From Streptomyces sp. SS1-1 (GTDB taxonomy: Bacteria; Actinomycetota; Actinomycetes; Streptomycetales; Streptomycetaceae): a stretch of DNA of 64,000 nucleotides. Below are positions 34,593 to 42,554 of this stretch, one piece after another; position 1 is the first letter of the stretch, and the number at the start of each line of letters is the position of its first letter. The stretch is from the NCBI RefSeq assembly GCF_008973465.1, contig NZ_WBXN01000004.1:4442501-4506500 (forward strand). Direction: 5' to 3'. A program made the translations under genes and the position numbers. The notes beneath the pieces were generated by a model that was not told the origin of the DNA, made no database searches, and was given only the letters and a program-made list of their open reading frames with translations.

Positions 34593-34979
34593 ATGAGTTG
34601 GCGGGCCGGGTCCGGTCTACCGCTCGTGGACGCCATGACACCCGCGGTACTCGTGCTGGCCGGCCCCGTCACCCGGGGTGAGGTGACGGGGCTGTGCGCG
34701 GTCGTCCGGGCGCGGCTGGAGGACGGCCGGTCGAGGGTGGTCGTGTGCGACGTCGGCGGGCTCGGCCCGCCGGGCCTGGGCACCGTCGATCTGCTGGCCC
34801 GGCTCCAGCTCACCGCCCGGCGGGCCGGCGGCCGGATACGGCTGCGGGACCCGGACCCCGCGCTAGACGCCCTTCTCGACCTCGTCGGTCTCCGCTTCGA
34901 GGTGGAGCGGCAGCCCGAAGAGCGGGAACCAGCGCTTCGTGTCGAGGAAGCAGTGGAACCCGGTGATCCGCCCCCCTGA
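34593..34979 (+). CDS. STAS-domain (anti-sigma antagonist-like) protein
   Basis: A 128-aa protein with one STAS domain: AVLVLAGPVTRGEVTGLCAV, RVVVCDVGGLGPPGLGTVDL, and ARLQLTARRAGGRIRLRDP. The position usually occupied by a phosphorylatable Ser/Thr after D-x-S-G/D-x-x is Pro/Gly here, so classic SpoIIAA-type phospho-switching is unlikely; an MlaB-like role is possible. The last 38 codons are antisense to the convergent sigma gene, an extension beyond the domain. ATG 34593 is used, with ATG 34635 possible. Confidence 0.65.
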   Translation: MSWRAGSGLPLVDAMTPAVLVLAGPVTRGEVTGLCAVVRARLEDGRSRVVVCDVGGLGPPGLGTVDLLARLQLTARRAGGRIRLRDPDPALDALLDLVGLRFEVERQPEEREPALRVEEAVEPGDPPP

Positions 34980-35882
34980 GATCTCCAGCACCTGGATCGC
35001 CCACGGCGTGAACCCGCCCGCCTCCGGGTCCGGCTTGTACTGGGCGAACCCCGGCAGCCCGTTGACCTGGACGGGGACCAGCCGGGAACCCGCGCACGGG
35101 GCGCCCAGCGTCGTGATGAACCCGGTGATGTCCCCGGCGCCGGTCAGCCACAGGTCGAACGGCGGCATCGTCATGATGGCGTCCTCGTGCAGCAGCGCGG
35201 TCAGCGCCGTCATGTCGTACCCCTCGAAGGCGGCGACATAGCGGTCCAGGAGCTTCTGCTGCTCCTCGTCCAGCGGATCGGCGACCGCCGCGTCGGCGCC
35301 CGGCTGCTGCTGCTCGGCGAGGGTGGCCCGGGCCCGCTGGAGCGCGCTGTTCACCGACGCGACCGAGGTGCCGAGCAGCTCGGCGGCCTCGCTCGCCTTC
35401 CACGCCAGCACCTCGCGCAGGATCAGCACCGCCCGCTGCTTCGGCGGCAGCTGCTGGAGGGCGGCCATGAAGGCGAGCCGCACCGACTCCTTGGCTACGG
35501 CCGCCTCCGCCGGGTCGTCCGTCGTGGGCAGCACGCGGCTGTCCGGAACCGGCTCCAGCCAGGTGTGGTCCGGGCGCGGGGCGAGCGCGGCCTGCGCGAG
35601 TGGCGTCGACTCGGTGAGGTCCATGGGCCGGGCCCTCTTGTTGCCCGCGGTCAGCATGTCCAGGCAGACGTTCGTCGCGATGCGGTAGAGCCACGAGCGG
35701 AGGCTGGAGCGCCCCTCGAACTTGTCGTAGCTGCGCCAGGCGCGCACCATCGTGTCCTGCACCGCGTCCTCGGCCTCGAAGGACGAACCGAGCATGCGGT
35801 AGCAGTACCCGGTCAGCTCGACGCGGTGCTTCTCCAACCTGACGTCGAGGTCCGTCGTCGTGGTCGCCGTACCGTCGCTCAT
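34863..35882 (-). CDS. ECF sigma factor with C-terminal SnoaL-like domain
   Basis: A 339-aa sigma-70 family protein of the SigX5/TIGR02960 type. Region 2: LTGYCYRMLGSSFEAEDAVQ, DTMVRAWRSYDKFEGRSSLR and SWLYRIATNVCLDML. Region 4: LPPKQRAVLILREVLAWKAS and EAAELLGTSVASVNSALQRA. Residues about 215-335 are a SnoaL/NTF2-like domain (LDRYVAAFEGYDMTALTALL, GFHCFLDTKRWFPLFGLP). In ECF41/56-like groups this tail controls activity in place of an anti-sigma factor. ATG 35882 starts MSDGTATTTT. Its end overlaps the STAS gene by 117 nt in convergent orientation. Confidence 0.9.
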   Translation of the reverse strand: MSDGTATTTTDLDVRLEKHRVELTGYCYRMLGSSFEAEDAVQDTMVRAWRSYDKFEGRSSLRSWLYRIATNVCLDMLTAGNKRARPMDLTESTPLAQAALAPRPDHTWLEPVPDSRVLPTTDDPAEAAVAKESVRLAFMAALQQLPPKQRAVLILREVLAWKASEAAELLGTSVASVNSALQRARATLAEQQQPGADAAVADPLDEEQQKLLDRYVAAFEGYDMTALTALLHEDAIMTMPPFDLWLTGAGDITGFITTLGAPCAGSRLVPVQVNGLPGFAQYKPDPEAGGFTPWAIQVLEISGGRITGFHCFLDTKRWFPLFGLPLHLEAETDEVEKGV

Positions 35883-36008
35883 CGTCCACCCACCCCTGTG
35901 GCCGTCCTGTGGAACGCCTCGTCGCGCCCCACCACTTCGGAAGCTACCGCAGCCCACTGACAATGGCCCCCGGAGTCGGGAAACCCGCAGGTGGACGGGG
36001 CACGGCAG

Positions 36009-36041
36009 CGGGGCGCACCCCCATGTCACAGGTGCGCCCCG
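36009..36041 (-). terminator. Terminator of the small secreted protein gene
   Basis: An 11-bp perfect stem (36009-36019 with 36031-36041) has an 11-nt loop, 25 nt past the minus-strand stop at 36066. Confidence 0.7.
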
Positions 36042-36065
36042 ACGGTGTGCGGCCGTGCTCCGGGC

Positions 36066-36452
36066 TCAGCCCAGCGGGACGCCGTTCACGGGCAGGCCCT
36101 GCGTCGGGAGGCCCTGCGCCGGCAGGCTCTGCACCGGCAGCCCGCCGAGCAGCCCGGTGGCGGTGCCCGTCGGGGCGGCGGCCAGCGCCGGGGCGCCCGC
36201 CAGCGTCCGCTCGGCGGTCGGCTGCGCGGCGGCCAGTCCGGCGGCCACCGCCTCCTGCCCGCCGGCCAGGCCCTCGGCGGCGTTCGGGGCGGCCTGCGTC
36301 AGGCTCTCGGCCGGGAGCGTCCGGGTCACGGTGTCCAGCGCCGCGCCGGCGTCGGGGACGGCGGGCGCGGCGTTCGCGGCACCCGCGCCCGTGGCGGCGA
36401 AGGCGGCACCGAGCGCGGCGACACCGAGGGACTTGGCGGCAGACTGCTTCAT
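36066..36452 (-). CDS. Small Ala/Pro/Leu-rich secreted protein
   Basis: A 128-aa protein with a clear signal peptide (KSLGVAALGAAFAATGAGAA then NAAP). The mature part is Ala/Gly/Pro/Leu-rich with few charged residues. It ends in imperfect LP(A/V/T)QGLP repeats: LLGGLPVQSLPAQGLPTQGL then PVNGVPLG. No cysteines or known fold are visible. Similar proteins in Streptomyces are often mislabelled ATP-binding. A role at the cell surface is only a guess. ATG 36452 has a normal position for the signal peptide. Confidence 0.7.
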   Translation of the reverse strand: MKQSAAKSLGVAALGAAFAATGAGAANAAPAVPDAGAALDTVTRTLPAESLTQAAPNAAEGLAGGQEAVAAGLAAAQPTAERTLAGAPALAAAPTGTATGLLGGLPVQSLPAQGLPTQGLPVNGVPLG

Positions 36453-36587
36453 GGAAAACCTCGGAATTCGAAACGGGGATGTGAGCGGTTCTTCGACCGT
36501 AAACACCCCCGCCGTCCGGCCGCAAACATCGAATTGCGGACGGATTGTGAATGGCGTCCGAAGTCCCTGTGCGCGCAGGGCCGTCGG

Positions 36588-37751
36588 TCAGTCCTCCTCG
36601 TCGGGAGAACCGCTGGTGGAGCTCGTCTGTCGGAAAAGCCACTCGGACTTGAGTTCGGCATATCCGGGCTTGATCACGTCATTGATCATGGCCAGCCGTT
36701 CATCGAAAGGAATGAACGATGATTTCATCGCATTGACGGAGAACCACTGCATGTCGTCGAGCGTGTAACCGAACGCCTCGACAAGATGCTCGAATTCCTG
36801 GCTCATGCTGGTGTGGGACATCAGACGGTTGTCCGTGTTCACCGTGGCGCGGAAGTGCAGCCGGCGCAGCAGCCCGATGGGGTGCGCCTCGTAGGAGTCG
36901 GCCGCGCCCGTCTGCAGGTTGGAGCTCGGGCACAGCTCCAGCGGGATGCGCTTGTCCCGCACGTACGACGCCAGCCGGCCGAGCTCCACCGAGCCGTCGT
37001 CCCGCACCCGGATGTCGTCGATGATGCGCACTCCGTGCCCCAGCCGGTCGGCGCCGCACCACTGCAGGGCCTGCCAGATGGACGGCAGCCCGAACGCCTC
37101 GCCGGCGTGGATCGTGAAGTGGTTGTTCTCGCGCTTGAGGTACTCGAAGGCGTCGAGGTGCCGGGTCGGCGGGTGGCCCGCCTCGGCGCCCGCGATGTCG
37201 AAGCCGACGACCCCCAGGTCGCGGTAGGAGTTGGCGAGTTCGGCGATCTCCAGCGAGCGGGCCGCGTGCCGCATCGCGGTGAGCAGCGCGCCCACCCGGA
37301 CGCGGTGGCCGTTGTCCCGGGCGATCCGCTCACCCTCCCGGAAGCCCTCGTTGACGGCCTCGACGACCTCCTCCAGGGTGAGCCCGCCCTCCAGGTGCTG
37401 CTCCGGGGCGTAGCGCACCTCGGCGTAGACGACCCCGTCCTCCGCGAGGTCCTCGGCGCACTCGCGGGCGACGCGCACCAGGGCGTCGCGGGTCTGCATG
37501 ACCGCCACGGTGTGCGAGAACGTCTCCAGATAGCGTTCCAGCGAGCCCGAGTCGGCGGCCTCCTGGAACCAGAGGCCGAGCTTGCCGGGATCGGTCTCGG
37601 GGAGCCCGGAATAGCCCGACTCCTGGGCGAGCTCGACGATCGTGCCGGGGCGGAGCCCGCCGTCGAGGTGGTCGTGCAGCAGAACCTTCGGGGCCCGGCG
37701 GATCTGGTCCGAGCTCGGGGTGTGCGCCTTCGGGGCAGTCTGGCTCGTCAT
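36588..37751 (-). CDS. add: Adenosine deaminase
   Basis: A 387-aa zinc amidohydrolase converting adenosine and deoxyadenosine to inosine and deoxyinosine. It has [20 protein letters not shown] (zinc His pair), [20 protein letters not shown] (zinc His and catalytic Glu), [24 protein letters not shown] and [17 protein letters not shown] (zinc/catalytic Asp). ATG 37751 is only six bases from a TAGAGT -10 element, suggesting a leaderless transcript. The palindrome shared with other nucleoside genes lies just upstream. Unlike most salvage genes here it stands alone. Confidence 0.94.
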   Translation of the reverse strand: MTSQTAPKAHTPSSDQIRRAPKVLLHDHLDGGLRPGTIVELAQESGYSGLPETDPGKLGLWFQEAADSGSLERYLETFSHTVAVMQTRDALVRVARECAEDLAEDGVVYAEVRYAPEQHLEGGLTLEEVVEAVNEGFREGERIARDNGHRVRVGALLTAMRHAARSLEIAELANSYRDLGVVGFDIAGAEAGHPPTRHLDAFEYLKRENNHFTIHAGEAFGLPSIWQALQWCGADRLGHGVRIIDDIRVRDDGSVELGRLASYVRDKRIPLELCPSSNLQTGAADSYEAHPIGLLRRLHFRATVNTDNRLMSHTSMSQEFEHLVEAFGYTLDDMQWFSVNAMKSSFIPFDERLAMINDVIKPGYAELKSEWLFRQTSSTSGSPDEED

Positions 37752-37757
37752 TTCCGC

Positions 37758-37779
37758 ACTCTAACGCCTACGCGCGTAG
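37758..37779 (-). promoter_or_regulatory. Promoter and operator of add
   Basis: Minus strand: perfect palindrome CTACGCGCGTAG (37768-37779), 4-nt spacer, -10 hexamer TAGAGT (37758-37763), 6 nt, then ATG. The palindrome would sit inside the -35/-10 spacer, so a bound protein should repress. Confidence 0.75.
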
Positions 37780-37890
37780 AGAGCGCGTCTCCGCGCACAC
37801 GTCCGGATCGCCGCTTTACACATCCGTCGATACGTAACGGTGACCGCACGGACGGGTCGCGGACGCCCTCACTTCTGCCACTGTTCTGTC

Positions 37891-38652
37891 ATGGCACAGC
37901 AAGCGACGCCGGGGCGCAGGGTCCGGCTGGGCAGGGCGATGGGGCCGGAGCCGACGGCGGTGAGCGGCGTGGCGCTGCTGCTCCCGCCAGGTGACGCCAC
38001 CTCATATCGCAGACCTGCCCCGCTGTTGGCCACCTCGCTCGTCCGGGGACTCGGCCGCCGGCTCCACCGGGCGGGGCGCGGGGAAGGGCTCGCCGTCCAC
38101 GTCGTCCACTACCGCTACCGCGGCTGGAACGGCGACGAGGCCGCCCTCCTCAGCGACGCCCTGTGGGCCGCCGACGAGGCCGTACGGCTCTACGGCGACG
38201 TGCCCGTGTGCCTCGCCGGCCTCGACATGGGCGGACGGGCGGCGCTGCGCGCGGGCGGCCACGAGGCCGTCAACTCCGTGCTCGCCATCGCCCCGTGGCT
38301 GCCCGAGGAGGACACCGCCGACTCGCCCGAACCGGTGAAGCAGCTCGCCGGGCGGCGCGTGATGATCGTGCACGGCACGAACGACGAACGCACCGACCCC
38401 GAACTGTCCTTCCGGCTGGCGGCGCGGGCCAAGAAGGCCAACCGGGAGGTGTGCCGGTTCGAGGTGCACTCCGACCGGCACCGGTTGCACCAGCACCGGG
38501 ACGAAGTGCTGGCCCTCTCCGAGGACTTCGTCATGGGCTCGCTGTTCGGGACGGTGTACTCCCGGCCGGTCGCCGACGCGTTCGCCGCGCCGCCGCCGCT
38601 CGGACTGCGGATGCCGCTCGCCTCGGGGTTCGGGAAGTCGCTGCGGCGGTAG
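37891..38652 (+). CDS. Alpha/beta hydrolase-fold protein with atypical nucleophile elbow
   Basis: A 253-aa cytoplasmic protein. The order matches alpha/beta hydrolases: VHVVHYRYRGWNGDEAALLS (strand and oxyanion area), VCLAGLDMGGRAALRAGGHE (elbow), MIVHGTNDERTDPELSF (acid loop) and DRHRLHQHRDEVLALSEDFV (His). At the elbow the usual GxSxG Ser is Asp (GLDMGG), so it is either a non-serine hydrolase or catalytically inactive. ATG 37891 begins MAQQATPGRRVR. It is divergent from add but has no copy of the nucleoside operator on its own side apart from the shared intergenic region. Confidence 0.75.
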   Translation: MAQQATPGRRVRLGRAMGPEPTAVSGVALLLPPGDATSYRRPAPLLATSLVRGLGRRLHRAGRGEGLAVHVVHYRYRGWNGDEAALLSDALWAADEAVRLYGDVPVCLAGLDMGGRAALRAGGHEAVNSVLAIAPWLPEEDTADSPEPVKQLAGRRVMIVHGTNDERTDPELSFRLAARAKKANREVCRFEVHSDRHRLHQHRDEVLALSEDFVMGSLFGTVYSRPVADAFAAPPPLGLRMPLASGFGKSLRR

Positions 38653-38679
38653 GCGTGCCGTCCGGCTCGTCGTGATCCC

Positions 38680-39582
38680 TCACGGCAGCAGCGTCCCCCT
38701 GCGGGACAGCAGGAACTTCTTGAACGCCGCCACCGGAGGCGTGTCCGGGCGGTCCGCCAGCCAGGCCACGCCGATCTCGCGCGCCGCCCGGGGAGCCGTC
38801 ACCGTCAGCTCGCTCACCCCCGGCCGGGGCACCGCGGGCGGCGGCAGCAGCGCCACGCCCAGACCCGCCGCCACCAGGCCCCGCAGGGTCTCCGCCTCCT
38901 CGCCCTCGAAGGCGATCCGCGGCCGGAACCCGGCCTCCCGGCACAGGTCGTCGGTGATCCGGCGCAGCCCGTAGCCCGGCTCCAGCGTCACGAAGTTCTC
39001 CTCCGCCGCCTCCACCAGCCGGATGCGCCGGCGGGCGGCGAGCCGGTGGTCGGCGGGGACGACCAGCCGCAGTTTCTGCTCGTCCAGGCGGCGGGCCACC
39101 AGGTCCGGGGCGTCCGGGACCGGCGAGGTCAGGCACAGGTCCAGCTCGCCGGCCCGCAGGCCCTCCAGCATCGCCTCCCCGTAGTTCTGCACCAGGCTGA
39201 AGCGGATCCGGGGATGATCGGCGCGGAACGCCTGCAGCAGGCCCGGCACCGTCTCCGCGCCCATGGTGTGCAGAAAGCCGAAGGCGACCTTGCCGGTCGC
39301 CGGGTCGGCGTCGGCGCGGACCTCCTCGGCGGCCCGCTCCACCTCGGCGAGGGCGCGCTCGACGGAGGCGAGGAAGGTGCGGCCCGCGGGGGTCAGCGAC
39401 ACCGTGCGGCCGTGCCGGGCGAACAGGTCCACGCCGAGGTCCTGCTCCAGGCGGACCATGGCCCGCGACAGCGTGGACTGCGGCACCCCCATCTCGTGCG
39501 CGGCCCGGGTGACGTGCTCGGTGCGGGCCACACCGGCGAAGTACGCGAGGCGGGGAGCGAGCAGGCGTGTCATGTCGGCCAT
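38680..39582 (-). CDS. LysR-family transcriptional regulator
   Basis: A 300-aa regulator. The N-terminal HTH is RLAYFAGVARTEHVTRAAHE then MGVPQSTLSRAMVRLEQDLG, and the C-terminal LysR substrate domain (about 90-295) includes GKVAFGFLHTMGAETVPGLL and ELDLCLTSPVPDAPDLVARR. ATG 39582 (MADMTRLLAPRLAYF) is near the usual family start; ATG 39639 and the frame to 39666 are alternatives. It is divergent from an MFS exporter, the usual arrangement for a LysR that controls the transporter. Confidence 0.88.
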   Translation of the reverse strand: MADMTRLLAPRLAYFAGVARTEHVTRAAHEMGVPQSTLSRAMVRLEQDLGVDLFARHGRTVSLTPAGRTFLASVERALAEVERAAEEVRADADPATGKVAFGFLHTMGAETVPGLLQAFRADHPRIRFSLVQNYGEAMLEGLRAGELDLCLTSPVPDAPDLVARRLDEQKLRLVVPADHRLAARRRIRLVEAAEENFVTLEPGYGLRRITDDLCREAGFRPRIAFEGEEAETLRGLVAAGLGVALLPPPAVPRPGVSELTVTAPRAAREIGVAWLADRPDTPPVAAFKKFLLSRRGTLLP

Positions 39583-39702
39583 GTCTTCTGTGTCACCGGA
39601 CGGTGACAGCCGACGTCGTGAGCTGTGCTGATGCTCCATGGGAACGATTATGGCGAATCCATGCATTGGACGGATCAGTGCGGGTGTTCGTAGCGTCGAA
39701 GC

Positions 39703-40980
39703 ATGTCTCCCGCCAGTACCGGGGCGTCCACGTCCGTGGTCGCCGCCACCGCACCCGCAGCCCCTGTCGACGACTCCCGTATGGCCCCGGGCGGGCCCGG
39801 TTACCGCCGGATGAGCCTCGCCCTCTTTCTCGCCGGTGTCGCGACCTTCGCCCTCCTCTACTCCACGCAGGCCCTCCTGCCGCTGATCTCCGGTGAGTTC
39901 GGCGTGCCCGCGAGCGCGGCCAGCTGGACGGTGGCGGCCGCGACCGGCGGACTGGCCCTGTTCGTGCTCCCCATGAGCGCCCTCTCCGAGCGGTACGGCC
40001 GCCGTACCGTCATGACGGCGTCCCTGGCCGTCGCGGTCACCGTCGGCCTAGTGGTGCCGTTCGCGCCGAACCTGACCTCGCTCGTCGTCCTGCGCGCGGT
40101 CCAGGGCGCCGCGCTGGCCGGCCTGCCGGCCTCGGCGACCGCGTACCTCGCCGAGGAGGTGCGGCCCAGGGCGCTCGTCACGGCGATCGGGCTGTTCGTC
40201 GCCGGGAACAGCGTGGGCGGCATGAGCGGCCGTGTCATCACCGGCTGGGTGGCCCAGGAGTGGGGCTGGCGGGTGGCGGTCGGCGTCATCGGCGCCGTCG
40301 CGGTGGCCTGCGCGGTCGCCTTCCGGCTGCTGCTGCCGGCGCCGCGGCACTTCTCGCCCGGGTCGCTGCGGCCGCGGGTGCTGGCGCGGACCGTGCGCGA
40401 CCATCTGTCCGATCCGCTGCTGCGGCGGCTGTACGCGATCGGCGCGCTGTTCATGACGGTGTTCGGCGGGGTCTACACCGTGATCGGGTACCGGCTCACC
40501 GGGGCGCCGTTCTCGCTGCCGCAGGGCATCGTCGGCTCGATCTTCCTCGTGTACCTCGTCGGCACGGTGTCCGCGTCCACGGCGGGGCGGCTGGTGGACC
40601 GGCTCGGGCGGCGGGGCGCCCTGTACGCGGCCGGTGCCACGACGGCGTCGGGGCTGCTGCTGTCCCTGGCGGGGGCGCTGCCGCTGGTGCTGCTGGGGCT
40701 GGTGCTGATCACCGCCGGGTTCTTCGCGGGGCACGCCGTGGCGTCGTCGGCGGTCAGCAAGGCGGCCTCGCACGGGCGGGCGCAGGCGGCCGCGCTGTAT
40801 CAGTCGGCCTACTACATCGGCTCCAGCGCGGGGAGCACGGTCGGGGCCGTCGCCTTCCACGCCGGGGGGTGGGGCGGGACCGTCGGGGTCGGGCTGGTGG
40901 CGGTGCTGGGTGTCGTGACGATCACCGTGGTGGGGTCGCGGGCGGCTCGGGCGCGGGGGGATGTCGTGGTGGCTGCTTGA
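39703..40980 (+). CDS. MFS transporter
   Basis: A 425-aa major facilitator with 12 predicted TM helices. The N-half has the motif A-like ALSERYGRRTVMTASLAVAV and the C-half RLVDRLGRRGALYAAG. It resembles YnfM/YdhP-type drug or sugar efflux proteins (STQALLPLISGEFGVPASAA). ATG 39703 lies six bases after TAGCGT (39691-39696), a leaderless-type promoter. It is divergent from the LysR gene, so it probably exports a compound sensed by that regulator. Confidence 0.88.
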   Translation: MSPASTGASTSVVAATAPAAPVDDSRMAPGGPGYRRMSLALFLAGVATFALLYSTQALLPLISGEFGVPASAASWTVAAATGGLALFVLPMSALSERYGRRTVMTASLAVAVTVGLVVPFAPNLTSLVVLRAVQGAALAGLPASATAYLAEEVRPRALVTAIGLFVAGNSVGGMSGRVITGWVAQEWGWRVAVGVIGAVAVACAVAFRLLLPAPRHFSPGSLRPRVLARTVRDHLSDPLLRRLYAIGALFMTVFGGVYTVIGYRLTGAPFSLPQGIVGSIFLVYLVGTVSASTAGRLVDRLGRRGALYAAGATTASGLLLSLAGALPLVLLGLVLITAGFFAGHAVASSAVSKAASHGRAQAAALYQSAYYIGSSAGSTVGAVAFHAGGWGGTVGVGLVAVLGVVTITVVGSRAARARGDVVVAA

Positions 40981-40993
40981 CGCGTGGAGAGAG

Positions 40994-41020
40994 CCCCCTG
41001 GCCGCTGGTCGGTCAGGGGG
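40994..41020. terminator. Bidirectional terminator between MFS and PspC genes
   Basis: A 10-bp stem with one G-T pair (40994-41003 with 41011-41020) and a 7-nt loop lies in the 49-nt gap between convergent stops. Confidence 0.65.
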
Positions 41021-41029
41021 TTCGTCGTG

Positions 41030-41230
41030 TCACCAGGCCGTGCTCTGCGACTTCTCCGACGGCAGCAGCAGCCAGAGCGCGAGGTAGAGCAGGAACTGCG
41101 GGCCAGGCAGCAGGCAGGAGAGCAGGAAGATCACGCGCATCGTCGTGGCGGAGGTGCCGAAGCGGCGCGCCAGCGCGGCGCACACTCCGCCGATCATGCG
41201 GCCGTGGGTGGGTCGGGCGAGCGCGGTCAT
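41030..41230 (-). CDS. PspC-domain membrane protein
   Basis: A 66-aa PspC-like protein: RPTHGRMIGGVCAALARRFG is the domain signature, followed by one TM hairpin (VIFLLSCLLPGPQFLLYLAL) and a short basic tail. The family acts in envelope-stress sensing, and stand-alone small PspC proteins are common in Streptomyces. ATG 41230 starts MTALARPTHG. Confidence 0.85.
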   Translation of the reverse strand: MTALARPTHGRMIGGVCAALARRFGTSATTMRVIFLLSCLLPGPQFLLYLALWLLLPSEKSQSTAW

Positions 41231-41310
41231 GGTGTGGCTCCTTCGTGAGCGTCGGTCGTCTCTTCCAACTGACCTCAACGCTACGAGGACAAACAGGGTG
41301 AAGCGTCGTG

Positions 41311-41853
41311 CTACGGGGCCATCCCGACCCTGGGGATCGTCGGGGTACGACCCTGAGACGGCTCCTCCTGGGGTACCGGCGCGCGGCGCCCGCCGCGGCG
41401 CAGGCGGGCCCGGGCCGCGGGGACGACGGCGGTGTGGGCGATCGCCGCGCCGAGTGTGTTGAGCAGGAGGGAGTCGACGTCGACGATCTGGCCGGGGACG
41501 CCGGTCTGGAGCAGTTCGATGGCGAGGGAGATCAGGGCCACGGCGGCCGTCGTACGGGCCAGGGAGCCGAGCGGGGAGGACGTCGTCCTGCCGTGCGCCA
41601 TCGGCAGCAGGACGCCGAGCGGGGCCAGAAGGGCGAGGCCCTCGACGATGCAGCGGGTGGCCTCGCGCCAGCCGAGGGCGAGGTCGGCGCGAAGGCCGGC
41701 GAAGGGCTGGAGGTTGGCGGGCATCACCCAGGGGACGTCCAGGGGGCGCAGCGTGAGCCAGGCGACGAACGCAAGGTGGGCGACCAGGAGGATGCCTCCT
41801 GTCGCGCGGACGCGGATCACGGCGTTGTCGCCGATGGAGCCTTGACGCTGCAC
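41311..41853 (-). CDS. VanZ-family membrane protein
   Basis: A 180-aa membrane protein with about four TM helices and VanZ-like features: HLAFVAWLTLRPLDVPWVMP then ANLQPF near the N-terminus and ISLAIELLQTGVPGQIVDVD followed by SLLLNTLGAAI. VanZ was named for teicoplanin resistance, but most members are of unknown role. GTG 41853 was chosen with a short G-rich stretch seven bases upstream. The C-terminal 30 residues are basic and probably cytoplasmic. It lies 101 nt downstream of the afsQ operon on the same strand. Confidence 0.78.
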   Translation of the reverse strand: MQRQGSIGDNAVIRVRATGGILLVAHLAFVAWLTLRPLDVPWVMPANLQPFAGLRADLALGWREATRCIVEGLALLAPLGVLLPMAHGRTTSSPLGSLARTTAAVALISLAIELLQTGVPGQIVDVDSLLLNTLGAAIAHTAVVPAARARLRRGGRRAPVPQEEPSQGRTPTIPRVGMAP

Positions 41854-41954
41854 GAACCCCAAGACGCGACTATCGGTGGGATCGGTTCCGGGGGGTGGGG
41901 GTGGGGTGGGGTGAGTCGTCCGCCACACGGTGGGGACGGGGCCGTGCGCGTCCG

Positions 41955-42554
41955 TCAGGTGGTGGCGACTTCCGTCGACGGGGGCTCGTTGGTGCCGGGG
42001 CGGGTGCGGACCTCGTCCGTGCACTCGTAGCGGCGGGGCGGGGTGTCCGCGGGGCCGCCCAGGATGACCGAGCCGTCGCCCTCGGCAGCCGCGGAGTCCG
42101 AGAACGTGCAGACGATCTGGGCCAGGGCGTAGGACGTGAGGGCGGCCGGGGGCGTCGTCAGGCGCAGGGTTTCGTCCGGGTCCGACCGGCGGGGGCCGGT
42201 GACGCCCATGGCGCCTCGGACGTCCGTGGTGTAGCCGGCCTCCTTCTCCGTCGGGGAGGGGGGCGCCTGGAGTTCGTCCAGGAGGCCCTGCGCCACCAGG
42301 ACGCGGCGGGCCGCGTCGGCCGTGCCGTCGGGGACGCGGACCGTGCGATCGACCGCGACCAGCTGGGAGCCGCAGAGCAGGAAGATCTGGACCGGGAGGC
42401 CGCGGCCGGCCTGGGGGGAGGCGTCCGGTTCGGAGAGCGAGCAGTGGACGCGGGAGGGGGCCGGGCCGAAGTTGGTCGGTACCTCCGTGGACCGTATGCC
42501 GCAGCCGGCCAGCATGATGGCGGCCAGGGAGAGGAGGGCCGGGAGACGCTTCAT
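41955..42554 (-). CDS. GerMN-like lipoprotein of the afsQ operon
   Basis: A 199-aa lipoprotein with signal LLSLAAIMLAGCG. It has a GerMN-like segment, VQIFLLCGSQLVAVDRTVRV then ADAARRVLVAQGLLDELQAP. ATG 42554 overlaps the afsQ2 stop (TGATG), so it is translationally coupled to the kinase. It corresponds by position to the lipoprotein encoded next to afsQ2 in S. coelicolor and may modulate signal input to the sensor kinase at the membrane. That role is inference. Confidence 0.82.
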   Translation of the reverse strand: MKRLPALLSLAAIMLAGCGIRSTEVPTNFGPAPSRVHCSLSEPDASPQAGRGLPVQIFLLCGSQLVAVDRTVRVPDGTADAARRVLVAQGLLDELQAPPSPTEKEAGYTTDVRGAMGVTGPRRSDPDETLRLTTPPAALTSYALAQIVCTFSDSAAAEGDGSVILGGPADTPPRRYECTDEVRTRPGTNEPPSTEVATT

